This document shows positions 11,184-23,529 of a DNA stretch of 64,000 nucleotides, piece after piece; positions within the stretch are counted from its first letter, which is position 1; every line of letters starts with the position of its first letter. The notes beneath the pieces were generated by a model, which worked only from the letters and a program-made list of their open reading frames with translations, was not told where the DNA came from and ran no database searches. A program made the translations under genes and the position numbers. Source of the stretch: Lepeophtheirus salmonis (Eukaryota > Arthropoda > Copepoda > Siphonostomatoida > Caligidae); the NCBI RefSeq assembly GCF_016086655.4, contig NC_052136.2, forward strand, positions 43,330,492 through 43,394,491, read 5' to 3'.

Positions 11184-11400
11184 GCAGGGGCGTCCGCATG
11201 GGGTGGCCCAAAATTAATGAATTTTTGCTTTTTACTAGAATTTATTTTTCGTCATTCGAGGAAATTATGCAACAGAGCAAAAAAAATAATATTAAATATT
11301 TTTTTCAAAATATTTTAATTTTTGGATTCCTTTTCAAAAAAAAAAAAAAAAAAATATCCAAATTACAGGCTCCCCCTCCCCCAAATATAATTCTATAAAT
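11184..11400 (+). repeat. GGGGCGTC-bounded AT-rich element
   Basis: Starts with CAGGGGCGTCCGCATGGGGT (11184) and ends in a C-rich block CTCCCCCTCCCCC (about 11371-11383), with A- and T-rich DNA between. The start box matches those at 19118, 27714 and 50358. Confidence 0.55.
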
Positions 11401-13189
11401 TTATAGAATTATAATATTATCCTTACACAAATGCTAATTTAAATGTTGAAGGTTCTCCTCTTGTGGAAGTAAGATATTTTCTCCCAACAAAATTATATAA
11501 CATGGTGCTGGTATTAAGGAGGGTCTTAATTCAGATCTACCATATGTATGGTTTCCACCTCCACCTCGAACTCTTTTTTTCCCTCAAAAAAAAATTTAGA
11601 CTCTAATTTAAGTCAGTAAAAATATTATTTTAAGCATAATGAACCTGAAAATGGTCTCCTTCTTGACTTTTTTAGTTATGCTTTTTTGAAACAGTTTAAT
11701 GTGGCTCTTATCCTATGGGTAAAAAATAGCGTTATTTTGTTTAATCCATCAATTTATAGGTCCAAAATTTTGACGTGAAGACTTCTTGTATATACAAAAA
11801 TTAGTACTTTTTGTTTATTAAGATTACTTTTCATGCCTAATTTCTCATATAGCCAAGATGGAGTATAAATAGGCTTGGATATTAACAAGAAAATGACCTC
11901 CCTTCATACTTTCTTTTAATTTTAGAATATTGGAATGGAAAAAGTTGAATAATTTGCGGAAAAAATTCTTTGAACGGTCTTAATTGAGCCATTTGTTTTT
12001 CTTCGTTCTTATTGTACTGTTCCTCTAAGACCTATTTTTGCTCAGAACCAAAGACAAAAACAATTGGTGAAACGACGACCACGGGATAATTTTTTACCTA
12101 AATATTGTTTGGTATAGTAATGATTTATCTTCGCTAATAGGGTATTATGAATTACTCTATAATTACCTACGCAACTTCCATGAATTAACAAGTTGGGAAC
12201 GTGAAATGATTAAGTGACGTCATTCGTTGAACCTTAAAGTGAGAGAGAAAAAACCAACTACATTTGAACAAAAATTGATAAGGTGGTCGGCGTTTCCTTT
12301 AAAAAACCTATGAGCGCCAGAAGGAATATGATTCAGAACGGAACAGTTAGTGGTAAAATTGTGAACAGGTCCAAGCCTAGGTATATGTAGCTATTGTCAC
12401 ATCCATCAAATTCCACTATGTCTCATCATTTCAAAAGCAAACAAAGATGTAGCATTTATGTGTTATTTCCAACGTTAACTTTGATGGATCGATTATAATT
12501 GTCAGAAAAATACATTTTGTGGTTAGGTAAACACAATAAACCTACTACCAGGAAATAATTTTGCATTATCATTATCCCATGATCATTGCCAATCAAAGTA
12601 CATTTCTGTAGTTGGAGTGTAAATGAAGGTGAGATTGTACCCATTATTACAAAATGAATACAATATAAGAATACATTTTCTAAATGTTATTTGTCCGTTC
12701 TCTGGACGTCTTTTAAAGACGTTTTCGTGTCTCCGGTCGTGATATTTTCCCTGCACTAATTCTGATTTGAATGTAAAAGGTACTCCTCTTTAATGTAATA
12801 ATTAATTTTATGGACCCATGTTAGCACGAATATTAATTAAATAGTATTAAATGTTTCGTTCTTGCCTTCTCCTCGCGCTCTCCGAAATACCCAGCTATTA
12901 CTGTCATATAATTCAATAAACTTATATACAGTTATGGATTAAACATTTCCAAGCTATAAGATAAGGATTCTATAATTGTTGGGAATTGTTTATAGCTAAA
13001 TAAGAGCAAAAAAATCGAGAGTTGACAACCAAATATATTGTGAATTTTGATTTTAGTGAGGTAAGACTGTGATTAATGATTTAGCAGCACTATAGTTTGT
13101 AATTTGATCATCTCTCAAAATTATCAATAGAGTATATAATATATAGAAATAGTATTGATGTAAGAGTGCGAGACGAAGGTGCGAGTGAT
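11401..13189. other. Intergenic
   Basis: AT-rich. No homology-supported gene was seen on either strand; short open stretches here lack recognisable domains or splice structure. Confidence 0.4.
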
Positions 13190-13460
13190 ATATATGATAT
13201 TACTGAATTAGGACCCTTGTTAATATCAGCTGTCTGTTACATGATTTTGGAGGGATAAAAAAACTACTATAAAGATGATAACTTTTCGGATTTTAACTAG
13301 CATTAGTACATGGAAGTGTTGTAATTATATTTAAATTCATATATATTTATTGTAAAAAAACAATTTACACCAAAAATAGACGAGAATTCTTCTTTCCAAG
13401 AGAGATGTTAACAACCCACGACATATCAAATAATGAACAGAAAAGAAAAAAGAGCACCCA
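13190..13460 (+). repeat. Dispersed repeat, copy 1 of pair with 22550-22810
   Basis: Shares GACCCTTGTTAATATC, a TTAGTACATGGAA-like block, TTAATTATATTTAAATTCATAT and an ACAACCCACGACATAT-like block with 22550-22810 in the same order and orientation. About 260 bp, non-coding. Confidence 0.6.
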
Positions 13461-15639
13461 CAACAATAAATTTTCTTTTTCTAATTGCTATACTTAGTTT
13501 TTTCTTTACACGGATCCCTCCTTAAATAAGATACTACTAGCCGGTATGTATATATAAAAGACACCGAAAATTTATATGGTAACCCTGATAATTTGAAGAA
13601 GGGTTATTGCAAGAGCAGCTTCGCTGCCATAACGTTGTATTCTATTAGCATTGAGCAAGTAAATAAACATAAATCCCACTCTGTACCTAGCAAGGACATA
13701 AGCAGGAATTACTAAAAAGTCGATCCTCTATTCTACACTTATATATCCCCAGCCATTCTTCAGTGTTACTCTCCGTCCAACGCACTCTCGATTACCTTAC
13801 AGTTAGATTTTCATTCTTCAAGGATTAAAGAATAGTTATAACAGGTTTGGAAAATAAGAAATAAACTCTTCAAATTACCAACAAGCATAAAAATCTCATA
13901 GGCATTAAGGTCATATTTTATACAACTCAAGTTATCAAAAAATATATTCTTTTAATTTACGCTTACTAGGGTTTACAAAAATTATCCCATCTCTAATTAT
14001 ACCTTCCAAACATGGAAAGGTTCAAATTTACATTTTACAACTCAATAAAGTTACGTCATGAATTTAACGACAATAATGAACAAAGAAATGAGGGGGATTT
14101 CCTCCGTCATGTTTCTTAAAACCTTACTTTATTTCTTTTTTACTCATATTATAGGTATGACTCAAATACTTTTGTGGTTAGGCCCGTATTTTAATGATTG
14201 ACTCGATGATGAATTTTCTCTTTTATTAGTTTCTAGATAAGTATAACTATCCATGTGATTCCACTATTTATGAAATCAAAAATATTATACATAATATGTT
14301 GAGGGTGACTTAACAGCTGTATCTTTTCCAGCTGTTGTTTAATTCTTTCCAAAAACTTCCATAAATACGTCTTAGGTTAATAAAAATATAATGTTCATAT
14401 ACTACTCCGAACATTTTAATACCATTTGACTCCCTAAAAACTGTCATAAATAATATATATTTTTTCATTTTATGTACATACATAAGACCAATTGGATTAT
14501 ATAATACCTTTTTGCAAAGAAAATACACTAGAGGTAATAAGATTACGGGGATGGCCCATGACGAGTAAATCTTCTAACTAGTAGGAAAATCCCTAAAAAT
14601 CAATGTTGGGAAATATCATAAATTAGTATTCTGAAAGTTGGTTTTTTAAATTTGAATTAGATCTTGCTAAAATGCTAGTAACAATTTCCATTTGTCACAC
14701 TAAGTTAAAAAAAATCAGGTATTGGATGGCCCACGTGCTCAAACCCAGATTTAACATTGTTATTTCAGCCAAAGAACACGAAAATGATCTTTAAAATTTT
14801 TAATTGTAGTAGGTTTGGCCTTTAAGACCCTTTTCACATTTTGAGAGTATCATTTCGATTCAGAGCCATATTTCGAAATGGAATAACTATATAGATGAAA
14901 ATTAAAGGTAATATGAATTCATTCGAAATACAATATATTTCATAAGGGATCTCGGATAAAATTCCTACAAATTATATCTAATCATAAAAAAATCAAGTGC
15001 AATGAAGGGTCTTATTTGAAGCCAAGTATTTTTTCAATTGATTTATGTTGAACCGAACACTAAAGAATAAACCTTATATTACAACTTGAAAAGATTTTTA
15101 TAATAAAAAAAGTTCGATTTAAATTAATTTTGTCAGTTTAACTGTTAATTTTCTTATTGAATATTTAATAAATATAAATGTAAGGTTGCGGGAAATTTTT
15201 AGAAATCCAATATAATTAAATCAATTATTTGACTAATTGTACGGAGTAATGAATATTTTTAGAGGCAATAGAAGTTCAGAAATTAAATATAAATAAAAAA
15301 ATAAGATTACTTTCTTTTCAAGGCACTTAATCTATCATTTATTTCAGTAATTACAGTTTTCTCAAATCGTAAGCATTTAGTGTGATCGGTAGTTTATTTA
15401 TGTAATATTGATGTGGAGATCCTAATTCAACAAGTCATATTTAAATTTAGTCACAAGTAATTTAGTAATTCAGAAAATGACTCCCAACACCCTAGCACGA
15501 AATTTATATTTGCAATATACGGGATTGGTCTTATCAAATGGTAAACATTGAATTTTTAAATTTTTTTTGAGTAAAATATAAACAAAGGTTTTGTAAGGTC
15601 ATTTATTTTACAAAATCATTTGAAAATAGTGCTCGGCAC
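13461..15639. other. Intergenic with short repeats
   Basis: No gene supported. GCAAGGACATAAGCAG near 13690 recurs near 59135, and the GAGGTAATAAGATT repeat has a copy at 14530-14600. Confidence 0.4.
14530..14600 (+). repeat. GAGGTAATAAGATT repeat, copy 2
   Basis: Second copy of the repeat at 9040-9110, containing GAGGTAATAAGATTACGGGG and GGCCCATGACGAG. Confidence 0.6.
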
Positions 15640-16180
15640 AACTTTTATGCAATATGTGAGACCTCATATCTAATAATGACCTCAATACGAGCCCTAAATC
15701 CCTTACAGACCTTGCCTATTTAGTCAGGATCGAGCTTGATCCACTACTTGATGGAAAACTCTGAAGACTGGACACTCTTGTGAGGAGTAGCGCACACCCT
15801 CTTCTCCAGACAAGTCTAGATAGAGTAGCCCAAGGGGTTCGGGTCTGTTGAGGAGTGTGGTCACATGTTGCGGTCCCAAAGTCCGGAAGGTTGTGTCTCA
15901 GAAAGGCCTCAATCTTAGCGACGCGATGACACAGAGCACAGTCTTGAGTGAAAACAAAGTTGTATCCGAACTTTTCTCTATCCCAGAGTAGCACTTTCTT
16001 ATCCAGAAGTTAGATGTTCCTTCCTCTCTATAAAATGAGAGGGCATCATCAACAACGGGCATGACCATGGTTACGGCTGGATTTTTTTGTCTGAAGACAT
16101 GTCTCACTGAAGCTGAGACAGTGTCTGGATGTGGCATCAACCATGAAAAAAATTTCATCAGAAAAAAAAATTTCACCCCG
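15620..16180 (-). pseudogene. Tc1/mariner transposase remnant (C-terminal half)
   Basis: Minus strand. A broken FFSDEKNFFMVDA-like block (first acidic region, near 16160) is followed by FVFTQDCALCHR (second catalytic Asp, near 15950), KIEAFLRHNLPDF, a WPHSSTDPNPLGYSI-like DPNP block and a TPHKSVQS stretch. This is the order of a mariner-family DDE/D transposase. Frameshifts and stops separate the blocks. The N-terminal DNA-binding half and terminal repeats were not found. Confidence 0.75.
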
Positions 16181-16542
16181 AATTTTTAAAATTATTTTAA
16201 AAACCTGATTGAACACTCTTGTGTGTACATAAAAGATATAGAATCCCTTTTGGATTTGTTGCAGAGTTATAATTGTAAGTCATCAAGGTTGTACCCGGTT
16301 CAGGTTCAGCGGTTCCATCGGTCCCAGTCTTGATTTGTTCATTTCAACAGTTTCAGGATCGGCTCTTTTTTTTTTTATAAAGCCTCAGTTTGGTAACAGG
16401 CACTTAAATAAAAGACGTGGCATGAAAATTCGGGCCCCTAAAATGATATTAGATACAAACTGGACCGCAGCTATCTTATCCGCAGAGTGCGTTGTGTGAC
16501 AAGTTCGAGCAGGAGCCCCGAAAAAACTAAGCTTGCTTCAGA

Positions 16543-16725
16543 CAATGGTTTTCAAAGTGCGGACCATGAGGGGAGGCTAAGGTTGGAGGACACTGGAAGA
16601 TGGAGAATTGAGGATTGCTTTCAGTCTACACATACATAGTACACATATTTCGTATAAAGAGGGGGCTCAGCTAAAAATGTATTAGTGTAGGAGGATCTTG
16701 GTATAGTAAAGTTTGGGAAACACAG
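16543..16725. mobile_element. 183-bp hAT-type MITE
   Basis: Starts CAATGGTTTTCAAAGTGCGG and ends GTTTGGGAAACACAG, imperfect inverted ends resembling the CAGTGGTTTTCAAA termini of many hAT elements. It is flanked by 8-bp duplications differing at one base: GCTTCAGA (16535-16542) and CCTTCAGA (16726-16733). It has no coding capacity, so it would need a hAT transposase in trans. Confidence 0.7.
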
Positions 16726-16733
16726 CCTTCAGA

Positions 16734-17659
16734 AATATTATAGTTATCATATTATAGGGTCATGACAAGCATAGTGGCGAACCTGGATCCATAATCTACC
16801 CTACCCCTTCCCTCTTTTATTTACACCGTCTGGTGCCTAAAACCAGTTTTCCAGATCTATAAGAAGCCCGAACTATTTGCAACTCAGATACAACTGTATC
16901 CCTCTGTTAACGTAAAAAAAAAAAAATAATAATTGGAAAATACTGGAATTGCACAAAAAAAAAGAAGAAAAACTCAGAAAATTGACTAATTGATTATTGG
17001 CAATTTTATTTGTAACGTTTATTATAAATTTCTTTATAAATTCTATAAAGGAACAAAAGGGCAAGAATTGAGACAGTGAGGCAATATATTGTGGTCTTAG
17101 TTCGACTTTGTTGGTTCCGGTTCTAAATGTTTAAAAACCAGGACCCGCTATACCGATATATGCATAACCTTGTAAGTCATGTTGGACTGGGAGTACAATT
17201 GGGGGTCGACATTGGAGTAATACTTTCTAATGTCCTTCTTTATTTCCTTCTCCCCCTCCTCCCTTGTCACAGCTGATTGTAGCTGATCTCCTCCAAAACA
17301 TTCCTCAAATTTTCAGGGTTACCATGTTGATTTTCCGTTTCTTTTTTTAAAATGCCCAACATACATACGTTTTCATCTCTATGTATATCTTTTACTAGTT
17401 ATAGGAACCAATGCATAACATAATTAATAATTTATTTCCTAAAGTATATTTTCATTCGACCATTAAGGGTAAAATCAATTCATGTCCGTGGCTAGTTATG
17501 ATACTATGTAATTAATAGATCAAAAAAGAAGAAAAAAAAATTGAAGACGTTCTTAACTTAATTTTTTAAATTCAATTCCTTCTTTTATTTCATAACTATT
17601 GGTCAAAAAAAGAAGGGGAAAAATACGCCAAATAGTGGTCGCCCGGATGGAGGCAACGA
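16734..17659. other. Intergenic
   Basis: No supported gene. Short GGTTCC/GGTCC-rich patches near 16310 and 17110 recall the GTCC-rich repeats. Confidence 0.35.
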
Positions 17660-17990
17660 GGTCGCAGATCAACTGGAAAAAGAAGTGTTTCATGAGAAGT
17701 ATGGCACATGAGGATAGTGTGTATTGAGAAACCAAGTGTAGTGTGGTAAAAAGGATCTGAGGATGAAACCGCATATTCAACAAAAGCGAAAGTTTCTCAA
17801 CGAGGCCAAAATGGGCAAGAAGCTGACCCGGGCGAAGGTGCTTCTGAAATTTCTCAATTCTAGTACTGGGAAGGGTCTTACTGCTTCTAGAAGGCCGGAG
17901 TACCTTCATATACTGCAAAGTCTGTGCAAAAGTTGTGTCAAACCACTTTCGAATACTTTTGGAGAAAGGACTTGTGTCCTCCATCTTCCG
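17660..17990 (+). pseudogene. mariner transposase N-terminal remnant
   Basis: The plus strand carries MKPHIQQKRKFLNEAKMGKK followed by LTRAKVLLKFL (17763-17855), matching the DNA-binding region of mariner transposases (LKPYKxQKxxxLTEAxKxxRxxRAKxLL). A short CKVCAKVV tail follows at once, so the catalytic core appears deleted. The longer minus-strand open frame over the same bases (17553-17984) has no recognisable domain and is probably a shadow. Confidence 0.55.
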
Positions 17991-18599
17991 CAGATAAGAA
18001 GGTAATCCTCCAAATAGTCAAAAATCAGCTAGCCTGGCAACACATTACTAAACATGTTGATTACCTAAATGTATGTTAAAATAGGAGGAGGAAAACTTAT
18101 AACAATATCCCTTTTATGACGTAATCAAATCAAGTTTACAAAAAACTGTTAAAATGATGGGTAACAATACATTTTTCTAGCCCTTCCCTAAATGAACCTG
18201 CAGAATAATTTTCCGTGTAATTTAAGATAGGGTGAGTTAGTATCTGACCATTAAATATCTAGTGGAAGTATGGAACGATGTAGCTCAATCAACGAGACGC
18301 TGAACTCAATGTGCGTTGATTTGATAGTCGTTATTTCCTTGAGAAAGAACTATACATACTTAATAGTCAGATGTAGTAATTGTAATACTAGAATGTTTCC
18401 TTATACTAAGTCATTGCATCACCATCTCACCAATTAAAAGGATATTATAAAAAATTTACCTTACTCCAATTTCTATAGTTATATCCGCTTGAATCGAATT
18501 GAACCGAGTCAGGTCACAAAGTATTCACTCGAGTCGGTAAAGTAGAATAAGAAAAATTAAATAACTATACATCTTCACTGCTCAACGGCGATTACAGGA
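17991..18599. other. Intergenic
   Basis: No supported gene or repeat. Confidence 0.35.
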
Positions 18600-19118
18600 T
18601 TATATATTTATGTATTTTTCTTTGGGGAGGGAGGGGTTGGATTTGGAGTGAAATCAAATTTCTTATAGAATAATATTTCAAATATAATTTAAAAAAAAAA
18701 ATATTTTTTAAATTTCAAAAAAATCAAATATATATTTTTTCTAAAATTTCAAAAATCCACAATTATGTATAAAAAATTATATTTTGGAAAAAATTTCAAA
18801 AATACACATTTTTTCACCAAAAATTAAATTTTTGAAAAAAATTTCAAAAATTAAAGCTTCAATAGACAAATTTTTGAAAAAAAAATTCAAAAATTAAAGC
18901 TTAATTAGACAAATTTTTGAAAAAAAATATTGCAAATGACAATTTTTTTGGAGAAAAATTTCAAAAATCTTTAGCTATTTGGAGAAAGTTAATTTTTTGG
19001 GATTTTTTTTTTGGAAAAATTAAATAAAATTTCAAACATTAAAAAGAAAAAATTACTTAATTTAGGGTGGGGGGGGGGAGGGCTACAACCCTTCCATCCC
19101 ACCCCCTGTTGACGCCCC
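18600..19118 (-). repeat. GGGGCGTC-bounded AT-rich array
   Basis: Reading on the minus strand, it starts with a GGGGCGTCAACAGGGGGT box (about 19114-19097) and a G-rich tract, then runs through AAATTTTTGAAAAA-type units to a CCCTCCC block near 18630. The repeating pieces around 18780-19000 resemble the other arrays of the family. Confidence 0.6.
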
Positions 19119-19485
19119 TACTTCCCATTTATTAATTAAATTTTCAGGGTTCAAATGCGTTAAAAAAGAAATTTGATGATCTCCACTTGTAGAAACATTT
19201 TAGTATATTCGTAAATTAATATTTATGGAATTCTAGATACATGTAACAATCATCGATGCAGCTAAGTTTTTTTTTCCTTCGTGAAGGAATGGATTAGAAA
19301 ATGACTTTAAATATCTCTAAAATGTCATGGATGAGGTTATATGATAAAAATCAAGCGAATGCAATAAAATGGGATGTCGTCATGGGATTTTCTGTTATTT
19401 GAAAATCAAGTCACCATTTTTTTATTCAAGTAGAAAAATCATCGAGTCGATGCAACACTACATTTTTGCAGTAAAGTATGATAAA
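19119..19485. other. Intergenic
   Basis: No supported gene. Confidence 0.35.
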
Positions 19486-21120
19486 TAGTGATGTCTAAAT
19501 AATGCAAAAAAAAAAAAAAATGAAGCAAATAAAATAATCAAAAATGCAGAAAAATGCCAAAAATGTAAAAACATCAGGTAGAATAGGATGTATTCTGGTA
19601 AAAAAAAAAAATATATATTTAATTAAAATTTCTCAATCAAGTTGGTCCTTGTTCCATTGAATAGTGAGGATATCTGTGAAAAACTAAAGGTTCTCTCAGA
19701 GTTCACGGATGTCATAGGGGCGCAGTTGAAGCTTGTTATAGTGCTGGGATCTATCTTTATGCTAGACATATTCTCGCCGGAGAGCATTGAGAAAATTAGA
19801 CTCCTCTTCTCATACGTTGGTTTTTTTCAGTATCTCCTCAAGCTTGTGAGCAAACTTGGGGATGGCGAGGCTCTCATGGACATTTTCAATAATTGACAAG
19901 GCCTGTACAAAAGGTAGCCTTTCTCCGAGCTAAGTGATGTTTTCTTTTAGTACCTTGAACTTCGCTTTGATTAAAGAGAGGTCTTGCGCAAGTGTGGCAT
20001 CTTCGAACAAATTCTTAGACTCATCGATGACGCTGTTCTCGTTGTCATGATGTCTTTGATGACACTGAAGTTTTTGTAGTCGGAGAAGGCTGCCTTGAGC
20101 CATGCACCTTACCTTGTAAGAACTGTCTTTTGGAGGGAGGGGAACATAGCAAGGTGTAGCAAACTCCAACTTGCGGCGGGCACACTTAATGAAAATCTAA
20201 TTTACTTCGGCAATGAGTTTGTCCACATTTGATACCTAACTAATTTGGCTGCACGGGTGAGGTCGTAGGTGAGACAAAGGCAGTAGATGAGGTTGGGCAC
20301 CTTTGTCAGCGTTGGCACAGTAGGGAGTACCGTCTATAAGAAACAGCACCACCTTATCCTAGTTATAGTCTGTTCCAAGGAGCTCAAACAGAGGAGAGTT
20401 GATGCACTGCTGCACAGAGTTGTTGTTAGTAGTGCTTAGATTTACCATGTTGATTAAGTATGACCTCTCCATGTATTCACAGTCCAAAGGTCTTGCCAGC
20501 ACTACACACATGGGCCTACTATGGGTTTCATCAATGGAGATAAACAATAACTTATAGTTAAGTTTCTCCTTCATTTCTCCCACTAACTCCTTGCTTGTAT
20601 TCTCCATTGTCCTAGTCATTGTGGTGCGGCTAGGCTTCGTCTTCTTAGAGTACTTCTCCAAGAAGTCTTTAAACTCCCTGTTGTTGATCTCAGCTAGGGA
20701 GATATTAGCAGCGACCAATTCCTTCACAAGGTCAGTATTGAACACATCATTGCTGTTATTGTTGGAGGAGATGACGTTGAGCACCTTCTGTGTAGCTTTG
20801 TCTCCCTTGTTGTTTAAACCTGGATTATTTTTGTGCCTTGAGTACTGTCCATGCTGTTCTAGGACACACTTCCTGATGGCTTTAGCGCTAAAGTTGCAAA
20901 ACTTGAGTAGAAAATACTTTGTTTCAGGCACATAAGTCCAAATCTTTCTGCACCGAGCTCCTTAATGAGCACTGAGAGGTCCACTATATTAGGCAGGGTC
21001 ATTTTAAAAAGATGGTCTTTCACTTTGAATGACTGTAAACACATTGAGAATAAATTCTACTGCATGCCCGTGTATAAATAAATGCAAATAAATCTTATGT
21101 TCATAATTTGGACATCACTA
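19486..21120 (-). mobile_element. hAT transposon, CGGBP1-like transposase, broken
   Basis: Terminal repeats: TAGTGATGTCTAAATAATG at 19486 and TAGTGATGTCCAAATTATG as the reverse complement of the right end at 21120. The flanking 8-mers ATGATAAA and ATCCTAAA match at six of eight bases, consistent with an aged hAT duplication. The minus strand encodes a CGGBP1-like hAT protein. In order: a zinc-finger-like CNFSAKAIRKCVLEQH block, then NTDLVKELVAANISLAEINN and FKDFLEKYSKKTKPS, then an SIDETHSRPMCVV block with the first catalytic Asp in a 190-residue open stretch (20931-20359). Further C-terminal blocks (VDKLIAEVN, LEFATPCYVPLPP) follow in other frames. Stops after 20359 make it inactive. Confidence 0.85.
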
Positions 21121-22549
21121 ATCCTAAATCATCACATATCATGCGCCTCATAAATGGGTCTGTTGAAAATAAATATATTGAGAAAGGAACAACGATATTA
21201 TGAATGGCTGTAGGACTTACTACTGCGCAATCTATTACGTAAATAATAATGTTTACATGGATTTTCCTACCTCATGTTATGCTCATTAATAATTTTATAG
21301 GTAGGTAAGGAAAACGAAATATTTGGTATGCTTTGAGATTCCACTGCCTAACAAGTTATATTCGTACGTTGTACCTACAAAAGTATAAATGAAGCCAGAA
21401 TATTCCAATAGATGTATGATATAATCAATCAGAAATAAGGATTTCTTATCAACCTATCCAAAGGGAAGAAATCAACCTATTATATTTTTGTCTGTTTTGA
21501 CAAATAATATCCCAAAGGCATACCTAATGGTGAAAATCGTGAGTATTTTGTCGATCCTCAGTGCTACTTTGAGTGCAACAAATACTTACACTGCACAACA
21601 AATCCTCAGGGTTACTCTCTATCTTTTATGAGCACACACCGTTATTCAATCAGATTTTGAATTTAGTAGAAAAGGAAGCTCACTATTCCAGAGTTACATA
21701 ATAAGTACAACAGCTGAGGAAACTAAATTTTATTGTTCAGATGATTAACTCTAAAAATATGGGACGAGCTAAAAAATATGCCCAATTTTAATCACTAAGC
21801 CTATCAAAGATACAACTGAAGGCAAGGGAACTGTCTGTTGCATACGTTGTCACCTCTATATATTTTTCTCATTTATGGGCTTATGCACAAGGGCTCAAAT
21901 ATATTTTCAAGGGGGAGATAGGTAAATGGGCTTCTTTGACTGAAATTTTTTTATAAATCCCAAAATTTCTCAAGTAATTTTTTTAGAAAGACAAAAAATA
22001 ATTTTTTTATTTTATTTTAGAGCTAAAATTATTCAGAAGAAAATACTGAATTTGAACGAATAACAATTTAATTTTTTTTAAACGGAAATAGATTTTTTTC
22101 GCTCAAAAATTATGACATTTAATTTTTTTTAAGATTTGAGGACTTTTTTTGTCTTCTGATAACTATAAACGTTCTACAAATTCGGAAGATATGGTTCCGG
22201 TGCCACTGCTCCCATGGATTATTAGGTTCGAAAAAATGGAATGCTAAATAGATTATATTTCAATGTTGGATCAAAAAAAATATTTCAGATCTTAGTCAAA
22301 AAATAAAACAAAATGGGAAGGTTATATAAAACAATAAATTATACTTTTTTTTATAATAAAAGGTCATAAAAATCAAATTTTCTTTCCATAAAAACAAAAA
22401 CACTATTTTATCGAAAAGATAATTTTTATCTAACAATTAAAGGGCTCAGAGTTCTTAAGCTAATGCTTGTATGTTAAAGCAATAATAAAGTAACTAATAA
22501 CTATGTATACAGAGTTGATATCTTTGTTAGAAAAAAAGAGCAGAAAACA
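21121..22549. other. Intergenic, partial AT-rich array
   Basis: No supported gene. GGTTACTCTC near 21610 recurs near 13765 and 59219. An AT-rich stretch at 21895-22150, beginning AAGGGCTCAAATATAT, resembles the array family without its boundary box. Confidence 0.35.
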
Positions 22550-22810
22550 TATGGTACACCTGAATGAAGACCCTTGTTAATATCCGCTGCATGCTATAAG
22601 ATTTTGGTAAGGGGAAATAAATTACTTCCATAAAGTACATTTATAGTTGTATTAGTGCAAGGAAAATATTTTAATTATATTTAATTTCATATATTTTTAT
22701 TATTATGGACTTTTACGGCAATTTACAGCAAAATATGCTAAATGCTTAATTCAGATGGAAAAGTGAACACCACGACAACTAATTAAATAATAAACAAAAG
22801 GAAGAAAAAG
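22550..22810 (+). repeat. Dispersed repeat, copy 2 of pair with 13190-13460
   Basis: Same order of conserved blocks as 13190-13460, including GACCCTTGTTAATATC and TTAATTATATTTAATTTCAT. About a quarter of the bases differ. Confidence 0.6.
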
Positions 22811-23529
22811 AACGTAATGTCTATCATGGAGATGAACTTCTTTGTCATCATATCCATTAACTCATGAAACGGAAAATTACTGTAAACATAAATAGATAGA
22901 AATGTACAGTACGAACACCAATGATTGTGTAATACTATGTGGAAACATATTCGAGCAATTGTGATGGATTGAGTCCGTGTCCCTCTCCTCTTACTCCAAT
23001 AATAAATTCTTCGTTTCAAGGTTATTTCATTATTATTAAAAGGTTTTTATAATTGAATTTCAACTATCCCCTGTTGCTGTCTCCGATTTTGAGATAGAAA
23101 AAGAAAGTATGACGTTCAGACAAACCTAAACCATGTAACCAAAACAATTGTCTAATATATTATTGCAAAAAAATAACTTGGTCTAACTTTGATTTTTTAA
23201 ATTAATTGAAACAATGTCATTTTAATTTTATGTTGATTGATTAATAAATTAATAAATAAATACTTGATTCCAAACAAAGAAAAGGAATTCCATGTAATAT
23301 GTATTTGCAATAATATTTAGAATAACCATTATAATACTAAAAAATTTGAGTTGGGTATGAAAGTTGCATCATGTTTTCATTATCATCAACAGTTGTTTAA
23401 AGGTATCAACATTCATATATTCATAAATAATTTAATGTCTTCAAATAACTGGATCCTTCTATTCATCTTTCAAGATTTTAGGTTGTGTGATTCAATCATA
23501 GATTTAAAATACATGGATTATAGACCAAG
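22811..23529. other. Intergenic
   Basis: No supported gene; AT-rich. Confidence 0.35.

Noticed and set aside
17553..17984. 143-codon minus-strand open frame starting MEDTSPFSKS
   Set aside because: No domain, and the opposite strand carries a recognisable mariner DNA-binding block over the same bases; probably a shadow.
18260..18335. tRNA-like stretch (TAGCTCAATCAACGAG followed by ACGC..GCGT)
   Set aside because: The D-arm-like part is reasonable, but the would-be anticodon loop is 12 bases and no T-arm GGTTCGAAT box follows.
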